A DNA stretch of 64,000 nt from Aphanothece cf. minutissima CCALA 015 (lineage in GTDB: Bacteria; Cyanobacteriota; Cyanobacteriia; PCC-6307; Cyanobiaceae). The number at the start of each line of letters is the position of its first letter. The first letter of the stretch is position 1. A program made the position numbers and the translations under genes. Below are positions 17,121 to 26,154 of the stretch, in pieces. Where the stretch lies: positions 1-64,000 of the forward strand of contig PVWP01000005.1 of NCBI GenBank assembly GCA_003003925.1. The letters are read 5' to 3'. A model generated the notes under the pieces. It ran no database searches. It was given only the letters and a program-made list of their open reading frames with translations, and had not been told where the DNA came from.

Positions 17121-20060
17121 GTGACGGCAAGCCCGGCGTCCTACAAGGACACGCTCAACCTGCTGCAGACGCCCTTTGCGATGCGGGCAAACGCCCGGGT
17201 GCGGGAGCCGGAACTGCAGGCCTTCTGGAAGGAGCACGACCTCTACGGACGCCTCAGCCGCGGCAACCCGGGGGAGCCCTTCACCCTGCATGACGGCCCG
17301 CCCTACGCCAACGGCGCCCTGCACGTGGGCCACGCCCTCAACAAGATCCTCAAGGACATCATCAACAAGCACGCCCTGCTGCAGGGGCGCCGGGCCCGGT
17401 TCGTGCCGGGCTGGGACTGCCACGGCCTGCCGATCGAGCTGAAGGTGCTGCAGGGGATGGGCAGCGAGGAGCGGCGGCAGCTCACCCCCATCGACCTGCG
17501 GCGCCGGGCCCACGCCTACGCCCTCGAGCAGGTGGAGGCCCAGAGGAGCGGCTTCCGGCGCTGGGGCATCTGGGCCGACTGGGAGGAGCCCTACCTCACG
17601 CTGCAGAAGTCCTACGAGGCGGCCCAGATCGGCGTCTTCGGAAAGATGGTGCTGGCGGGCCACATCTACCGGGGCCTCAAGCCGGTGCACTGGAGCCCCA
17701 GCTCCCGCACCGCCCTGGCCGAGGCCGAGCTGGAGTACCCCGACGGCCACACCTCCCCCAGCGTCTACGTGGCCTTTCCGGTGGTGGACCTGCCGGCGCC
17801 GCTGGCCGGGCTGCTGGCCGACGCCGGCATCGCCGGACCCACCGATGCGGCCCACCGGGAGCAGCTGTTCGTGGCCATCTGGACCACCACCCCCTGGACC
17901 CTGCCGGCCAACCTGGCGGTGTCGGTGAATGGCCAGCTGGATTACGCCATCTGCCGCGACGGCACCACCAACGGCGGCACCCCCCGCTACCTGGTGGTGG
18001 CCGCCCAGCTGGTGGAGTCGCTGCGCTCCAGCCTGGAGCGACCGCTCGAACCGCTGCTCACCCTCAAGGGGGCCCAGCTGGAGGGCATCCTGTACCGCCA
18101 TCCGCTGCTGGATCGCACCAGCCCGGTGGTGATCGGCGGCGACTACATCACCACCGAAACCGGCACCGGCCTGGTGCACACGGCGCCGGGCCACGGCGTC
18201 GACGACTTCCACACCGGCAACAAATACGGTCTGCCGGTGCTCTGCCCGGTGGATGAGGCCGGCACCCTCACCGCCGAAGCGGGCCCCTTCGCCGGGCTGA
18301 ACGTGCTCAAGGACGCCAACCCGGCGATCATCACCGCCCTGCGGGATGCCGGCCTGCTGCTGGCCGAGCAGCGCTACGAACACCGCTATCCCTACGACTG
18401 GCGCACCAAGAAACCGACCATCTTCCGGGCCACCGAGCAGTGGTTCGCCTCCGTCGACGGCTTCCGCGCCCAGGCCCTGGAGGCGATCGCGGCGGTGGAG
18501 TGGCTGCCGGCCAGCGGCCGCAACCGGATCGAGGCGATGGTGCGCGACCGGGGCGACTGGTGCATCTCCCGCCAGCGCTCCTGGGGGGTGCCGATCCCGG
18601 TCTTCTATCACCGCGAGACGGGCGAGGTGCTGCTCAACGCCGACACCCTGGCCCACGCCGAGGCCCTGATCGCCGAGCACGGCGCCGATGTCTGGTGGGA
18701 GCGGGACGAGGCGGGCCTGCTGCCGCCCGCCTGGGCCGACCAGGCCGACCAGTGGCGCAAGGGCACCGACACCATGGATGTGTGGTTCGACTCGGGCTCC
18801 TCCTGGGCCGCCGTGCTGCAGGGCCGGGGACTGCGCTACCCCGCCGATCTCTACCTGGAGGGCTCCGACCAGCATCGCGGCTGGTTCCAGAGCAGCCTGC
18901 TCACCTCGGTGGCCGTGAACGGGACGGCCCCCTACCGGCGGGTGCTCACCCACGGCTTCACCCTCGATGAGAAGGGCCGCAAGATGAGCAAATCGCTGGG
19001 CAACGTGGTGGACCCCGTTGTGCTGGTGGAGGGGGGCAAGAACGAGAAGCAGGAGCCGGCCTACGGCGCCGACGTGCTGCGGCTGTGGGTGAGCTCGGTG
19101 GATTACTCCGCCGACGTGCCGCTGGGGCCTGGGATCGTCAAACAGCTGGCGGATGTGTACCGCAAGGTGCGCAACACGGCCCGCTATCTGCTGGGCAACC
19201 TGCACGATTTCGTGCCCGCCGAGCATGCGGTGGCGATCGAGGATCTCCCCCTGCTGGATCGCTGGATGCTGCAGCGCACCGCCAGCCTGATCGAGGCGGT
19301 GAACGCCGACTTCGAGCGCTACGAGTTCTACCGCTTCTTCCAGGCCCTGCAGAACTTCTGCGTGGTGGATCTCTCCAACGTCTACCTCGACATCGCCAAG
19401 GACCGCCTCTACGTGAGTGCGGCCGGCGACTTCCGGCGCCGCAGCTGCCAGACGGTGCTGCACCTGGTGGTGGAGCGGCTGGCGGGGCTGATCGCGCCGG
19501 TGCTCTGCCACATGGCCGAGGACATCTGGCAGAACCTGCCCTACCCGGTGGCCGAAGCCTCGGTGTTCGAGCGGGGCTGGCCCACGGTGCCGGAGAGCTG
19601 GGCGGCGCCGGAGCTGCTGGCGCCGATGCAGCGGATCCTGGAGCTGCGCGCCCAGGTGAACCGGGTGCTGGAGGGCTGCCGCGGCCGGGGGGAACTGGGC
19701 GCCTCCCTCGAGGCCCAGGTGCAGCTGGAGCTGGAGGCGCCGGCCGCGGATGGGGCGGTGGAGGCGGCCACCCTGCCCGAGGCCCTCGCCCTGGTGGAGG
19801 CCAGCCCCCACCCCGAGGTCGACAACCTGGCCGACTGGCTGCTGGTCTCGGCCCTGCGGGTGGGCGGGCCGCCTCCGGCGGAAAACCCCCTGGCGGAGAC
19901 CGAGGAGGAGGGGGTGCGGGTGCGGATCGCGCGGGCGGCGGGGACGAAGTGCGAGCGCTGCTGGCACCACGAGAGCGACATCGGCCAGCACCCAGAGCAT
20001 CCCAGCCTGTGCGGGCGCTGCGTGGGGGTACTGGAGCGTCAGGGGGCGGGGTCCGCCTGA
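17121..20060 (+). CDS. ileS: Isoleucyl-tRNA synthetase
   Basis: Class I synthetase, 979 residues. It has the HIGH-type motif PPYANGALHVGHALNKILKD, WTTTPWTLPANLA in the CP1 editing domain, the tRNA-binding DRGDWCISRQRSWGVPIPVF, KMSKSLGNV, and the C-terminal zinc site CERCWHHESDIG...CGRC. The start is the GTG at 17121 (MTASPASYKDTLNLLQTPF), matching the family N-terminus; longer frames run into ycf66. The GC-rich codon bias creates a very long spurious antisense frame across this gene. Confidence 0.98.
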   Translation: MTASPASYKDTLNLLQTPFAMRANARVREPELQAFWKEHDLYGRLSRGNPGEPFTLHDGPPYANGALHVGHALNKILKDIINKHALLQGRRARFVPGWDCHGLPIELKVLQGMGSEERRQLTPIDLRRRAHAYALEQVEAQRSGFRRWGIWADWEEPYLTLQKSYEAAQIGVFGKMVLAGHIYRGLKPVHWSPSSRTALAEAELEYPDGHTSPSVYVAFPVVDLPAPLAGLLADAGIAGPTDAAHREQLFVAIWTTTPWTLPANLAVSVNGQLDYAICRDGTTNGGTPRYLVVAAQLVESLRSSLERPLEPLLTLKGAQLEGILYRHPLLDRTSPVVIGGDYITTETGTGLVHTAPGHGVDDFHTGNKYGLPVLCPVDEAGTLTAEAGPFAGLNVLKDANPAIITALRDAGLLLAEQRYEHRYPYDWRTKKPTIFRATEQWFASVDGFRAQALEAIAAVEWLPASGRNRIEAMVRDRGDWCISRQRSWGVPIPVFYHRETGEVLLNADTLAHAEALIAEHGADVWWERDEAGLLPPAWADQADQWRKGTDTMDVWFDSGSSWAAVLQGRGLRYPADLYLEGSDQHRGWFQSSLLTSVAVNGTAPYRRVLTHGFTLDEKGRKMSKSLGNVVDPVVLVEGGKNEKQEPAYGADVLRLWVSSVDYSADVPLGPGIVKQLADVYRKVRNTARYLLGNLHDFVPAEHAVAIEDLPLLDRWMLQRTASLIEAVNADFERYEFYRFFQALQNFCVVDLSNVYLDIAKDRLYVSAAGDFRRRSCQTVLHLVVERLAGLIAPVLCHMAEDIWQNLPYPVAEASVFERGWPTVPESWAAPELLAPMQRILELRAQVNRVLEGCRGRGELGASLEAQVQLELEAPAADGAVEAATLPEALALVEASPHPEVDNLADWLLVSALRVGGPPPAENPLAETEEEGVRVRIARAAGTKCERCWHHESDIGQHPEHPSLCGRCVGVLERQGAGSA

Positions 20061-20091
20061 TCTGGCCCCGGGCGGAAGCCAGGGCTCCGGT

Positions 20092-21876
20092 TCAGAGCAC
20101 CCCGAAGGGGCTGAGCACTTTCCGGGCCGCCCGTTTGAGCGGCAGGGGGATACCCCGGCGGGGGAGCTTGCGCACGACGCGGGCCGCCAGCCGCCGCGAG
20201 CGCACGGCGAGGGAATGGGACTGCAGCAGGGGATGGGGCGAGCGCTCCCGCAGCAGCTCGATCAGCCAGGCCGCCGCCGCCGGATCCTGCGAGCCCGGCG
20301 CCAGGGCCGCCTCGGCCAGGCGGAGGCGCTCGGCGAACTCCGCCACCATGGCCTGATAGCCGCAGGCCTCGGCGACGGGCCCGTGGGAGGCATGAACCCG
20401 GGCGAAGTGCTGGAGCGACTTGCGCTCCAGCAGGGCGGCGTGGTCGAGCAGATCCTCGATGTCGTTGGCGATCCGCACCACGCTGGCCTGGGCGCGGACG
20501 ATCGGCAGTTCCTCGATCACCGGCGGCGGGGCCATACGGGGGCCCGCGGCGCTGGCGGCCGCATAGGCGTGGGCGATCGCTTCCACCCTGCGGCCCACCA
20601 GTTCCCGCAGCAGGGCCCGATTCCGCTCGGTGGGAGCCAGGTGCCGGCCGGAGCTGGTGTTGGGCATGTAGGCGGCATGCAGCAGGGAGGCCTTGACCAG
20701 ATCGAAGGGGGCGCCGTGCACGACCAGGACGCTGGCCACCCGGACGACATGCTCCTGGAAGGTTTTCTTGGAGCCCCGGAAGGAGCCGCCGTGCAGCTCG
20801 GCGGCCACATCGAACACCCTGTTGAGCTCGGCGATCTCCTGGGGGGAATGGCCGTTCGCCAGGCACTGCCGCACCAGCAAAGGGAAGGAGTGGACATAGG
20901 AATAGACGTGGTTGTCCACGGCCGCGGCCGCCGCGGCCAGAGGCTCCCGGGGGCGGGGCTGCACCGGCTCCATGCTGCCGATCTGGCGGTTGAGGAAGGA
21001 GGTCATGCTCTGGAGGGAGCGCAGCTTCCATTTGCTGGAGAGGTGGGCCACATCCCGGGCCGCCACCTCATGGCTCCAGCGCCGGCGGAAGGGCTCGATG
21101 TCGCAGAGCCAGTAGGGGGAGTGTTCGTTGGCGTAGACGTAGCTGACGACGGACTTTGGCTCGAAGATGACCCGGTAGTTCGCCTGCCGGGCCAGCATGG
21201 CGATGTCGATGTGCTCATTCACCTGCAGGTAGGCCTCATCAAGGGGGCCCAGCTCCTGGAGCATCGCCATGCTGAGCAGCATGCAATGGAACTCGCCGAA
21301 ATCGGAGTCGCCTGCCTGCAGGGTTGGGGTGATGCGGGAGGCGGGAGCATTGGCGAACAGATGCTCTTCGTTGTATTCGATCTGGCCGTCTTTCTCCGAC
21401 AGATGGTTCTTGCCGCCGGCCATGTGGATGCGATCGGCGGCGAACTCACCCATCAGGTAGAGGGGGAAAACGATGCCCGCTCCGGTTCGCTCCGCCGTGG
21501 CCACCAGGGTCTCGATCCAGCCCCTGGTGACGAGCACGTCGTTGTCGATGAAGCACACATATTTGGTCGTCACGGCCAGCAGCGCCTGGTTGCGCTGCTG
21601 GTTGGGGGTGCCGGGTGCCGCCGGGAACAGGCTCAGCTCGCCGCGGGCCTCGGCCGCCTCAAGCTCCCGGCGCACCGAGGGCGGGGACTGGCTGTCGCGG
21701 TAGTGCAGGACGAAGGGGTAGGCCCGGTGCTCGAGGATTGAGTGCAGCGACCGAAGGGCAACGCTGTGCCGCTCGCGGAACACCACGACGACGGTGACCA
21801 GGGGATGGGCCGGAGAGCCGCCCGGGCTGACACGTACGGGGGTGTTGCGTACGCCGCGGCGTACGGGGGCGTTCAT
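20092..21876 (-). CDS. GT2 glycosyltransferase fused to a DUF6817/HD-like domain
   Basis: The 594-residue protein has two parts. Residues about 20-260 are a GT2-type (GT-A fold) glycosyltransferase: PLVTVVVVFRERHSVALRSL, PNQQRNQALLAVTTKYVCF, the nucleotide-sugar metal motif DNDV, and SDFGEFHCMLLS. Residues about 360-480 resemble DUF6817, an HD-like fold seen near methyltransferases and glycosyltransferases: FRGSKKTFQEHVVRVASVLV, HGAPFDLVKASLLHAAY and ERNRALLRELVGRRVEAIAH. A basic tail follows. The start chosen is the ATG at 21876; frames further upstream have no good start. It is divergent from the GT25 gene across 99 bases. Its acceptor is unknown; a cell-surface glycan is likely. Confidence 0.78.
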   Translation of the reverse strand: MNAPVRRGVRNTPVRVSPGGSPAHPLVTVVVVFRERHSVALRSLHSILEHRAYPFVLHYRDSQSPPSVRRELEAAEARGELSLFPAAPGTPNQQRNQALLAVTTKYVCFIDNDVLVTRGWIETLVATAERTGAGIVFPLYLMGEFAADRIHMAGGKNHLSEKDGQIEYNEEHLFANAPASRITPTLQAGDSDFGEFHCMLLSMAMLQELGPLDEAYLQVNEHIDIAMLARQANYRVIFEPKSVVSYVYANEHSPYWLCDIEPFRRRWSHEVAARDVAHLSSKWKLRSLQSMTSFLNRQIGSMEPVQPRPREPLAAAAAAVDNHVYSYVHSFPLLVRQCLANGHSPQEIAELNRVFDVAAELHGGSFRGSKKTFQEHVVRVASVLVVHGAPFDLVKASLLHAAYMPNTSSGRHLAPTERNRALLRELVGRRVEAIAHAYAAASAAGPRMAPPPVIEELPIVRAQASVVRIANDIEDLLDHAALLERKSLQHFARVHASHGPVAEACGYQAMVAEFAERLRLAEAALAPGSQDPAAAAWLIELLRERSPHPLLQSHSLAVRSRRLAARVVRKLPRRGIPLPLKRAARKVLSPFGVL

Positions 21877-21975
21877 CAACAGCCAATCGGAAGCCGGATT
21901 GTGATGATACCATCCATCTCCATGATGCATCTCAGTATGCCGAAGTCCGCGCCTGCCTGTGCACCGCATTGATGC

Positions 21976-22815
21976 ATGGCCAAACTTTCCTGGCAGGACT
22001 TACTGAACACCCCCGCCTTTCTGATCAATCTCGATCGCCGGCCGGATCGCTGGGAGAGCAGCCGCCAGCAGCTGGAATGGGCAGGATTCACGGACACACG
22101 TCGCTGGTCGGCCTTTGACGGAGCCACGGGAAACGTCAGGGAAAGTCTGCAACCTTTCGGCATCCAACAACTGCTTGATCGCGAAGACTTTCTCAGCCTG
22201 CCCGGCGCCCAGGGTTGCGCCGTGACCCAGGTGACCCTGCTCCAGCACATCATCGAGCAGGGCTATCCACGGGCCTGCATCTTCGAGGATGACATCCGCT
22301 TTTCCCGGGGATGGCACCAGCTGGGGCCGGCGTTCCTGAGCCGAACTCCCGGCCATTTCGACCTGCTGTTCATGGGCTCCCAGATTCAGTACGACGCCCT
22401 GCCCCGCTGGCATCCGGCCCGGCGGCTGCATCGATCCCGCAAACTCACCCGCCTGAGCCAGAAAGCCTGGCCCCGGCCGTCGCGTTGGCTGGGCGATGTG
22501 CTGCAGGGGCCGCTCTATTGCCTGCATGCCCTCATCCTCACGCGCAAGGGTTGCCAGGAGCTGCTGAGGTTTCTGACCACCCAGCGGGAGGGGTTCTACA
22601 TGCCGGATTGCATGATTCACGACGCCATGGCCGGGCGATCCCATGTGTCGCGGTTTCCGCTGCGGTGGTATGCGTGGAACGGCCATCGCATCCCTTCCCT
22701 TGTGGAGGAACGGGGCAGCAATCCCCACTGGATCCGGCGCAACTGCGGCCTGGTGTATCAGGAGGAAAGCTTCGGCACGGACGTTCAACCGCGCCCGGAG
22801 GTCTCGCCAGCCTGA
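21976..22815 (+). CDS. Glycosyltransferase family 25 protein
   Basis: The 279-residue protein belongs to the LPS/collagen-type GT25 family: AFLINLDRRPDRWESSRQQL at the N-terminus, GCAVTQVTLLQHII, and the metal/sugar motif IFEDDIRFSRGW (EDD, about residues 96-98). It would transfer a hexose onto a surface glycan, such as the LPS core, in the cytosol. It is divergent from the GT2 fusion, and the pair probably serves one surface polymer. Its 3' end overlaps the convergent TIR-like gene by 31 bases. Confidence 0.85.
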   Translation: MAKLSWQDLLNTPAFLINLDRRPDRWESSRQQLEWAGFTDTRRWSAFDGATGNVRESLQPFGIQQLLDREDFLSLPGAQGCAVTQVTLLQHIIEQGYPRACIFEDDIRFSRGWHQLGPAFLSRTPGHFDLLFMGSQIQYDALPRWHPARRLHRSRKLTRLSQKAWPRPSRWLGDVLQGPLYCLHALILTRKGCQELLRFLTTQREGFYMPDCMIHDAMAGRSHVSRFPLRWYAWNGHRIPSLVEERGSNPHWIRRNCGLVYQEESFGTDVQPRPEVSPA

Positions 22816-23543
22816 GGCGCAGCGGCCGGGATGGTCAGCCCTGGCCGAACGCCGTGGGCCGGCGGGGTCGTGTCCTTCAGGGGGGGAACCAGGCGGGCGC
22901 CGAGGCTGAAGGCCCCGGCCAGCAGGCCGGTCAGGGCGATCACCACACTCCACAGCTGCACCGGCCGGAGGGCACCGAGCAGGTCGGCGATCGAGAGGTC
23001 CCCCGGGTTGAGGGCCTGGGGACGGCGCGGTGCCGTGGCGCCAGCCGCCGGCGTCCGGGCCAGCACCTTCTCCTTCCAGTCGGCCAGCACGCCGTTGAAT
23101 TCGTTGGAGGCCAGCGCCGCCGCCTCCAGGGGCAGGGTCTGGACGTACCAGTCGTAACCGGGCTCCAGCAGGCCCTCAGCCTTGAGCCCTGCCTCGACGA
23201 TCACGAGCAGGGGCAGGTGCTTGGTGTAGGCCATCGCCGCCTCGATGTGGTTCCAGGGGGTGGGCAGGCGGACGTCGGCGAGGCTGGCCTGGCGCGGGCC
23301 GCCGCGCTTGTCGAGGCCGGCGGGGAAGTAGGAGCGCTCCAGGGCGATGACGACGATGCCGGAACAGTGCTCCATCAGCTCGGTGATGGCCTTCAGGGGG
23401 GCATCGGCGCTGAAGGTGTTGCGGCCGACGGTTTTGGGAACCAGGGATTCCGTGCGCAGGCGATCTTCGATCGATCGCACGAAGGCTTCCTGCTCCGCGG
23501 TGGCGGTGCCCCCCACACTGACGAAGACGAGGGTTTCCTCCAT
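22785..23543 (-). CDS. Membrane-anchored TIR / deoxyribosyltransferase-like protein
   Basis: Residues about 1-165 form a Rossmann-like domain: TLVFVSVGGTATAEQEAFV (first strand and nucleotide loop), CSGIVVIALERSYFPAG, then LPTPWNHIEAAMAYTKHLP, whose Glu is placed like the catalytic Glu of TIR NADases and nucleoside deoxyribosyltransferases, and LLVIVEAGL. A linker leads to one membrane helix near residues 200-220 (VVIALTGLLAGAFSLGARLV) and a short Pro-rich tail. The 252 residues start at the ATG at 23543. The superfamily call is moderate; the exact family is not recognised. It stands alone between GT25 and DUF1348. Confidence 0.6.
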   Translation of the reverse strand: MEETLVFVSVGGTATAEQEAFVRSIEDRLRTESLVPKTVGRNTFSADAPLKAITELMEHCSGIVVIALERSYFPAGLDKRGGPRQASLADVRLPTPWNHIEAAMAYTKHLPLLVIVEAGLKAEGLLEPGYDWYVQTLPLEAAALASNEFNGVLADWKEKVLARTPAAGATAPRRPQALNPGDLSIADLLGALRPVQLWSVVIALTGLLAGAFSLGARLVPPLKDTTPPAHGVRPGLTIPAAAPQAGETSGRG

Positions 23544-23637
23544 GCCGCGCCACGCCACACACTTCAGACCTTAACGATGGCCACCCAAGCGCGCCCGCTC
23601 CGTGCGCTCCCGGCGGATGGCGAGGGGCGGCGGTGGC

Positions 23638-24120
23638 TCAGAGGCCCAGATCGGACAGGCCGGGGTGATCGTCGGGACGGCGACCGAGGGGCCAGTGGTA
23701 CTTGCGATCGCTCTCCTGAATGGGCAGGTCGTTGATGCTGGCGATGCGGGTGTGCATGAAGCCCTGGTCATCAAACTCCCAGTTTTCGTTGCCGTAGGAG
23801 CGGAACCAGTGGCCGGAATCGTCGTGCCATTCGTAGGCGAAACGCACGGCGATGCGGTGGCCGTGGAAGGCCCAGAGTTCCTTGATCAGGCGGTAGTCGA
23901 GCTCCCGGGCCCATTTGCGGACCAGAAACTGCTCGATGGCCTCGCGGCCGCTGACGAACTCGGCCCGGTTGCGCCAGACGCTGCCCGGGCTGTAGGCCAG
24001 CGCCACCCGGGCCGGATCACGGCTGTTCCAGCCATCCTCGGCCATTCGCACTTTCTTCGCCGCCGATGCAGCATCGAAGGGGGGAAGGGGAGGCCTGGGG
24101 GATTCCGGAGCGGTGGTCAA
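23638..24120 (-). CDS. DUF1348 (NTF2-like) family protein
   Basis: The 160-residue soluble protein has the DUF1348 pattern: [75 protein letters not shown] and [16 protein letters not shown]2-like fold; function unknown, and similar proteins are often stress-induced or seen beside oxidoreductases. The TTG at 24120 is taken as start because coding similarity begins just after it and no ATG fits. It is divergent from the HPP gene across 51 bases. Confidence 0.88.
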   Translation of the reverse strand: MTTAPESPRPPLPPFDAASAAKKVRMAEDGWNSRDPARVALAYSPGSVWRNRAEFVSGREAIEQFLVRKWARELDYRLIKELWAFHGHRIAVRFAYEWHDDSGHWFRSYGNENWEFDDQGFMHTRIASINDLPIQESDRKYHWPLGRRPDDHPGLSDLGL

Positions 24121-24171
24121 GGGGGCGATTCCACGGTCGGGGCAGGCTAAGTCAGGTGTCGGGGAGGTCTG

Positions 24172-24849
24172 GTGTTGACCGACCCTCACCGCCAGGACGG
24201 CTCGCGGGTTCGTGGGGGCCCGACCCGTGCCTTGCACGTTTCTCCCTCTACCGTCACCAGCACAGGGCCGCCGCTGCCGATGGGGAGAGTCAGGGCACGC
24301 TCCACGGGACTGGGGACCCAGCGGCTGAGGCGTCTGGTGGTGCTCCAGCGCCGGGAACGTCAGCGCGGGCGCCGCGTGCAGCCACGCTTCCGGCTGAGCC
24401 AGATCGGCGTGACGTCCCTGGGTGGCCTCACGGCCGTCGGCCTGATGGCCCTGTTGACGGCCTGGAGCGTGCAGGTGCTGATCGTGGCGCCCCTGGGAGC
24501 CTCCTGTGTGCTGCTTTTCGGGTATCCGCGCAGCCCACTGGCTCAGCCGCGCAACGTGGTGCTCGGCAACACGCTGGGGGGGAGCCTGGGGGTGGGGCTG
24601 GTGAGTCTGCTGGGCCAGGGGCCCCTGGTGCTGGCGCTGGCCGTGGCGCTCACGATCCTCCTGGGCCAGCAGCTGCGCTGCCTGCATCCCCCCGCCGGAG
24701 GGATGGCGTTTCTGGCCGCCTTTCTGGGGATGTCGTGGCCCTTCCTGCTGTTCCCGGTTCTCCTCGGATCACTGCTGCTGGTGGTCCTGGCCTGGGCCTT
24801 CAGCCGCTGGGTGCCGGGGGCGATGCCCTACCCCTTGCACTGGCTCTGA
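24172..24849 (+). CDS. HPP family integral membrane protein
   Basis: The 225-residue protein has four membrane helices in its second half and the HPP family signatures [31 protein letters not shown] and the name-giving LHPPAGG. Some plant-plastid and cyanobacterial HPP proteins have been linked to nitrite transport; that role is possible but not shown here. The GTG at 24172 gives a long basic N-terminal extension; the ATG at 24279 (MGRVRARST) is a shorter alternative. Confidence 0.85.
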   Translation: MLTDPHRQDGSRVRGGPTRALHVSPSTVTSTGPPLPMGRVRARSTGLGTQRLRRLVVLQRRERQRGRRVQPRFRLSQIGVTSLGGLTAVGLMALLTAWSVQVLIVAPLGASCVLLFGYPRSPLAQPRNVVLGNTLGGSLGVGLVSLLGQGPLVLALAVALTILLGQQLRCLHPPAGGMAFLAAFLGMSWPFLLFPVLLGSLLLVVLAWAFSRWVPGAMPYPLHWL

Positions 24850-24865
24850 GGACGGCCTTATGGCA

Positions 24866-25162
24866 TCAGTGGACTGGAGGCGGCGGCTCAGGTGAGTGGA
24901 ATGACTTGGACATCGTCTTCGCCCTCAGCGGGAACCTCTCGGGATGGCGTATCGACTCAACGGACAAATCAACGTCTAGATCAGGCCAATAGAGATGGTC
25001 GGCCGTGGGTCGCACGACGTTGATGATCTGCTGAATCGTAGCCGCTTTGAACCAAGGAAACTCGGCATAAGGAAGGGCCAGCTCCTCATCATCAATAAGC
25101 ATCCAGATGCAATGGCCAGAAACATTCGTGACCTCAGCCCCCAAAGTAGTTGTTCCAGGCAT
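24866..25162 (-). CDS. DUF2442 domain protein
   Basis: The 98-residue protein (MPGTTTLGAEVTNVSGHCIW...) has the DUF2442 pattern: a first strand pair ending in WMLIDDEELALPY, then EFPWFKAATIQQIINVVRPT, DHLYWPDLDVDL and SVESIRHPERFPL. DUF2442 genes usually follow a DUF4160 gene and the pair is suspected to be toxin-antitoxin-like. Here the start at 25162 overlaps the tail of a decayed DUF4160-like frame, so the partner appears lost. Confidence 0.85.
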   Translation of the reverse strand: MPGTTTLGAEVTNVSGHCIWMLIDDEELALPYAEFPWFKAATIQQIINVVRPTADHLYWPDLDVDLSVESIRHPERFPLRAKTMSKSFHSPEPPPPVH

Positions 25163-25226
25163 CGACAATCTCCTGTTGGTGTAACTCGACTAACCGCGGA
25201 AGAAGAAAAACCGAAATTCGCCATCC
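25134..25226 (-). pseudogene. DUF4160-like C-terminal remnant
   Basis: One frame ends RLVELHQQEIVDAWNNYFGG and a stop (25134-25136), matching the typical DUF4160 ending (LV..H...L..W..YF). The expected middle (GFS..E) appears in a neighbouring frame just upstream, and the N-terminal half with the HVHVER motif is missing. It overlaps the DUF2442 start by the usual partner geometry. I read it as a frameshifted, truncated gene. Confidence 0.45.
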
Positions 25227-25328
25227 CGGAAGACGGTTGGTGACAATGGCGCTCCCGAGCTTCATTGACAGAGTAGCCCTGCTGGCACGAGCAGGAGAAC
25301 TCGACCATGGCCCGATGGCCTACCGCCT

Positions 25329-25685
25329 TCAATGGGGAATCGAGTAGGTGTTGCCCCGCTCGCTGCGCACCAGGAAGGCGGAGGACGTCTGCCGGTAGGT
25401 GGCCAGGGTGGTGCGGCCGTTGCTGGGCTCGGTGATCAGCAACTTGCCGCATTCCTCCTGATCGCCCTGGCCGCAGGTCCAGGGCTCGCCCACCTTCTCC
25501 ATCTCGATCTGCTTGCCATCGGAGCGGAAGGTGACCGTGAACGAGGTGGAGCCGCCCGCGACCAGGCAGGCTTCGGGGCGGCCGTTGAAGCGGCAGGTCT
25601 GCCAGGCGGTCTGGGCGTGGGCCTCGGGGATGGCCGGGGTCAACAGACAGGCAACAGCGCAAAGAGCGGCCAGGGGGGAACGCAT
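25329..25685 (-). CDS. Small secreted cysteine-containing protein, 118 aa
   Basis: The N-terminus is a clear signal peptide (SPLAALCAVACLLTPAIPEA, cut after AHA). The mature part has four cysteines (TCRFNG, EACLVAG, WTCGQGD, EECGKLL), which could form two disulfides, and a beta-rich pattern (TSFTVTFRSDGKQIEME). Likely periplasmic or outer-membrane associated. I do not recognise the family. It is preceded by a gene-poor stretch and followed by the DUF4160/DUF2442 remains. Confidence 0.7.
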   Translation of the reverse strand: MRSPLAALCAVACLLTPAIPEAHAQTAWQTCRFNGRPEACLVAGGSTSFTVTFRSDGKQIEMEKVGEPWTCGQGDQEECGKLLITEPSNGRTTLATYRQTSSAFLVRSERGNTYSIPH

Positions 25686-26154
25686 CGGGCAGGGGCGCCG
25701 GGAGGATCCACTCTCGCCCGCGCAGTGCCCAGAGCTGCCCCGACGATCCCGAGGCGGGTCAACCTGCCGGCCACTCCAGAAATGATCAGGACGGCCTGCG
25801 CTTGGCTTGCGACAGGGAGGCATAGGGAAAAGGGTTGCGTACGACGTCCCCACTGGCAAGTGGGCCCACTCGGCCAGCCTGGTTCCAATGTTGTCGGCTT
25901 GAAAGCATCCTCTAACGCTCCCACGCACATTGCCTCTGTGCCGTACTCGACGGTGAATTGACGGAGGAAAAATCTTGCGTGAAACTGACATTCGGTGCTT
26001 CGCCCCGACCTCCCGGAAGGAGCATCTATTCCATTCAGGGGGAGAGAAGTGCCCTTGTCATGCTTTGCGAATTTTCGTATCTGATCAGGACAAAGCAAGG
26101 GGGACGCATTCCATCGCTATAGGGTGTTAATAGATAAACTTGAAGAGATGAATT
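25686..26154. other. Gene-poor stretch, 469 bases
   Basis: No intact gene. Composition shifts from GC-rich to AT-richer toward 26150. The only protein-like piece is the minus-strand transposase-like fragment at about 25845-25975. The last 40 bases (TTAATAGATAAAC and surrounds) would be the leader or promoter of the TIG-domain gene, but no clear -35/-10 pair is visible. Confidence 0.6.
25845..25975 (-). pseudogene. Possible transposase N-terminal remnant (IS1595-like)
   Basis: A minus-strand frame reads FLRQFTVEYGTEAMCVGALE, then after a few residues WPSGPTCQWGR. This resembles the start of IS1595-type transposases (a short helix, Y-GTE-C--AL, then WP-G--C--CG zinc motif). Only this fragment is present, with one of the zinc cysteines lost and no catalytic domain or terminal repeats seen. 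It would mark past insertion activity at the edge of the accessory region. Confidence 0.35.

Noticed and set aside
16953..20000. 1015-codon open frame antisense to ileS
   Set aside because: It is a shadow of G/C third-position bias over a clear ileS. The translation is rich in His, Gln, Gly and Val repeats with no domain pattern.
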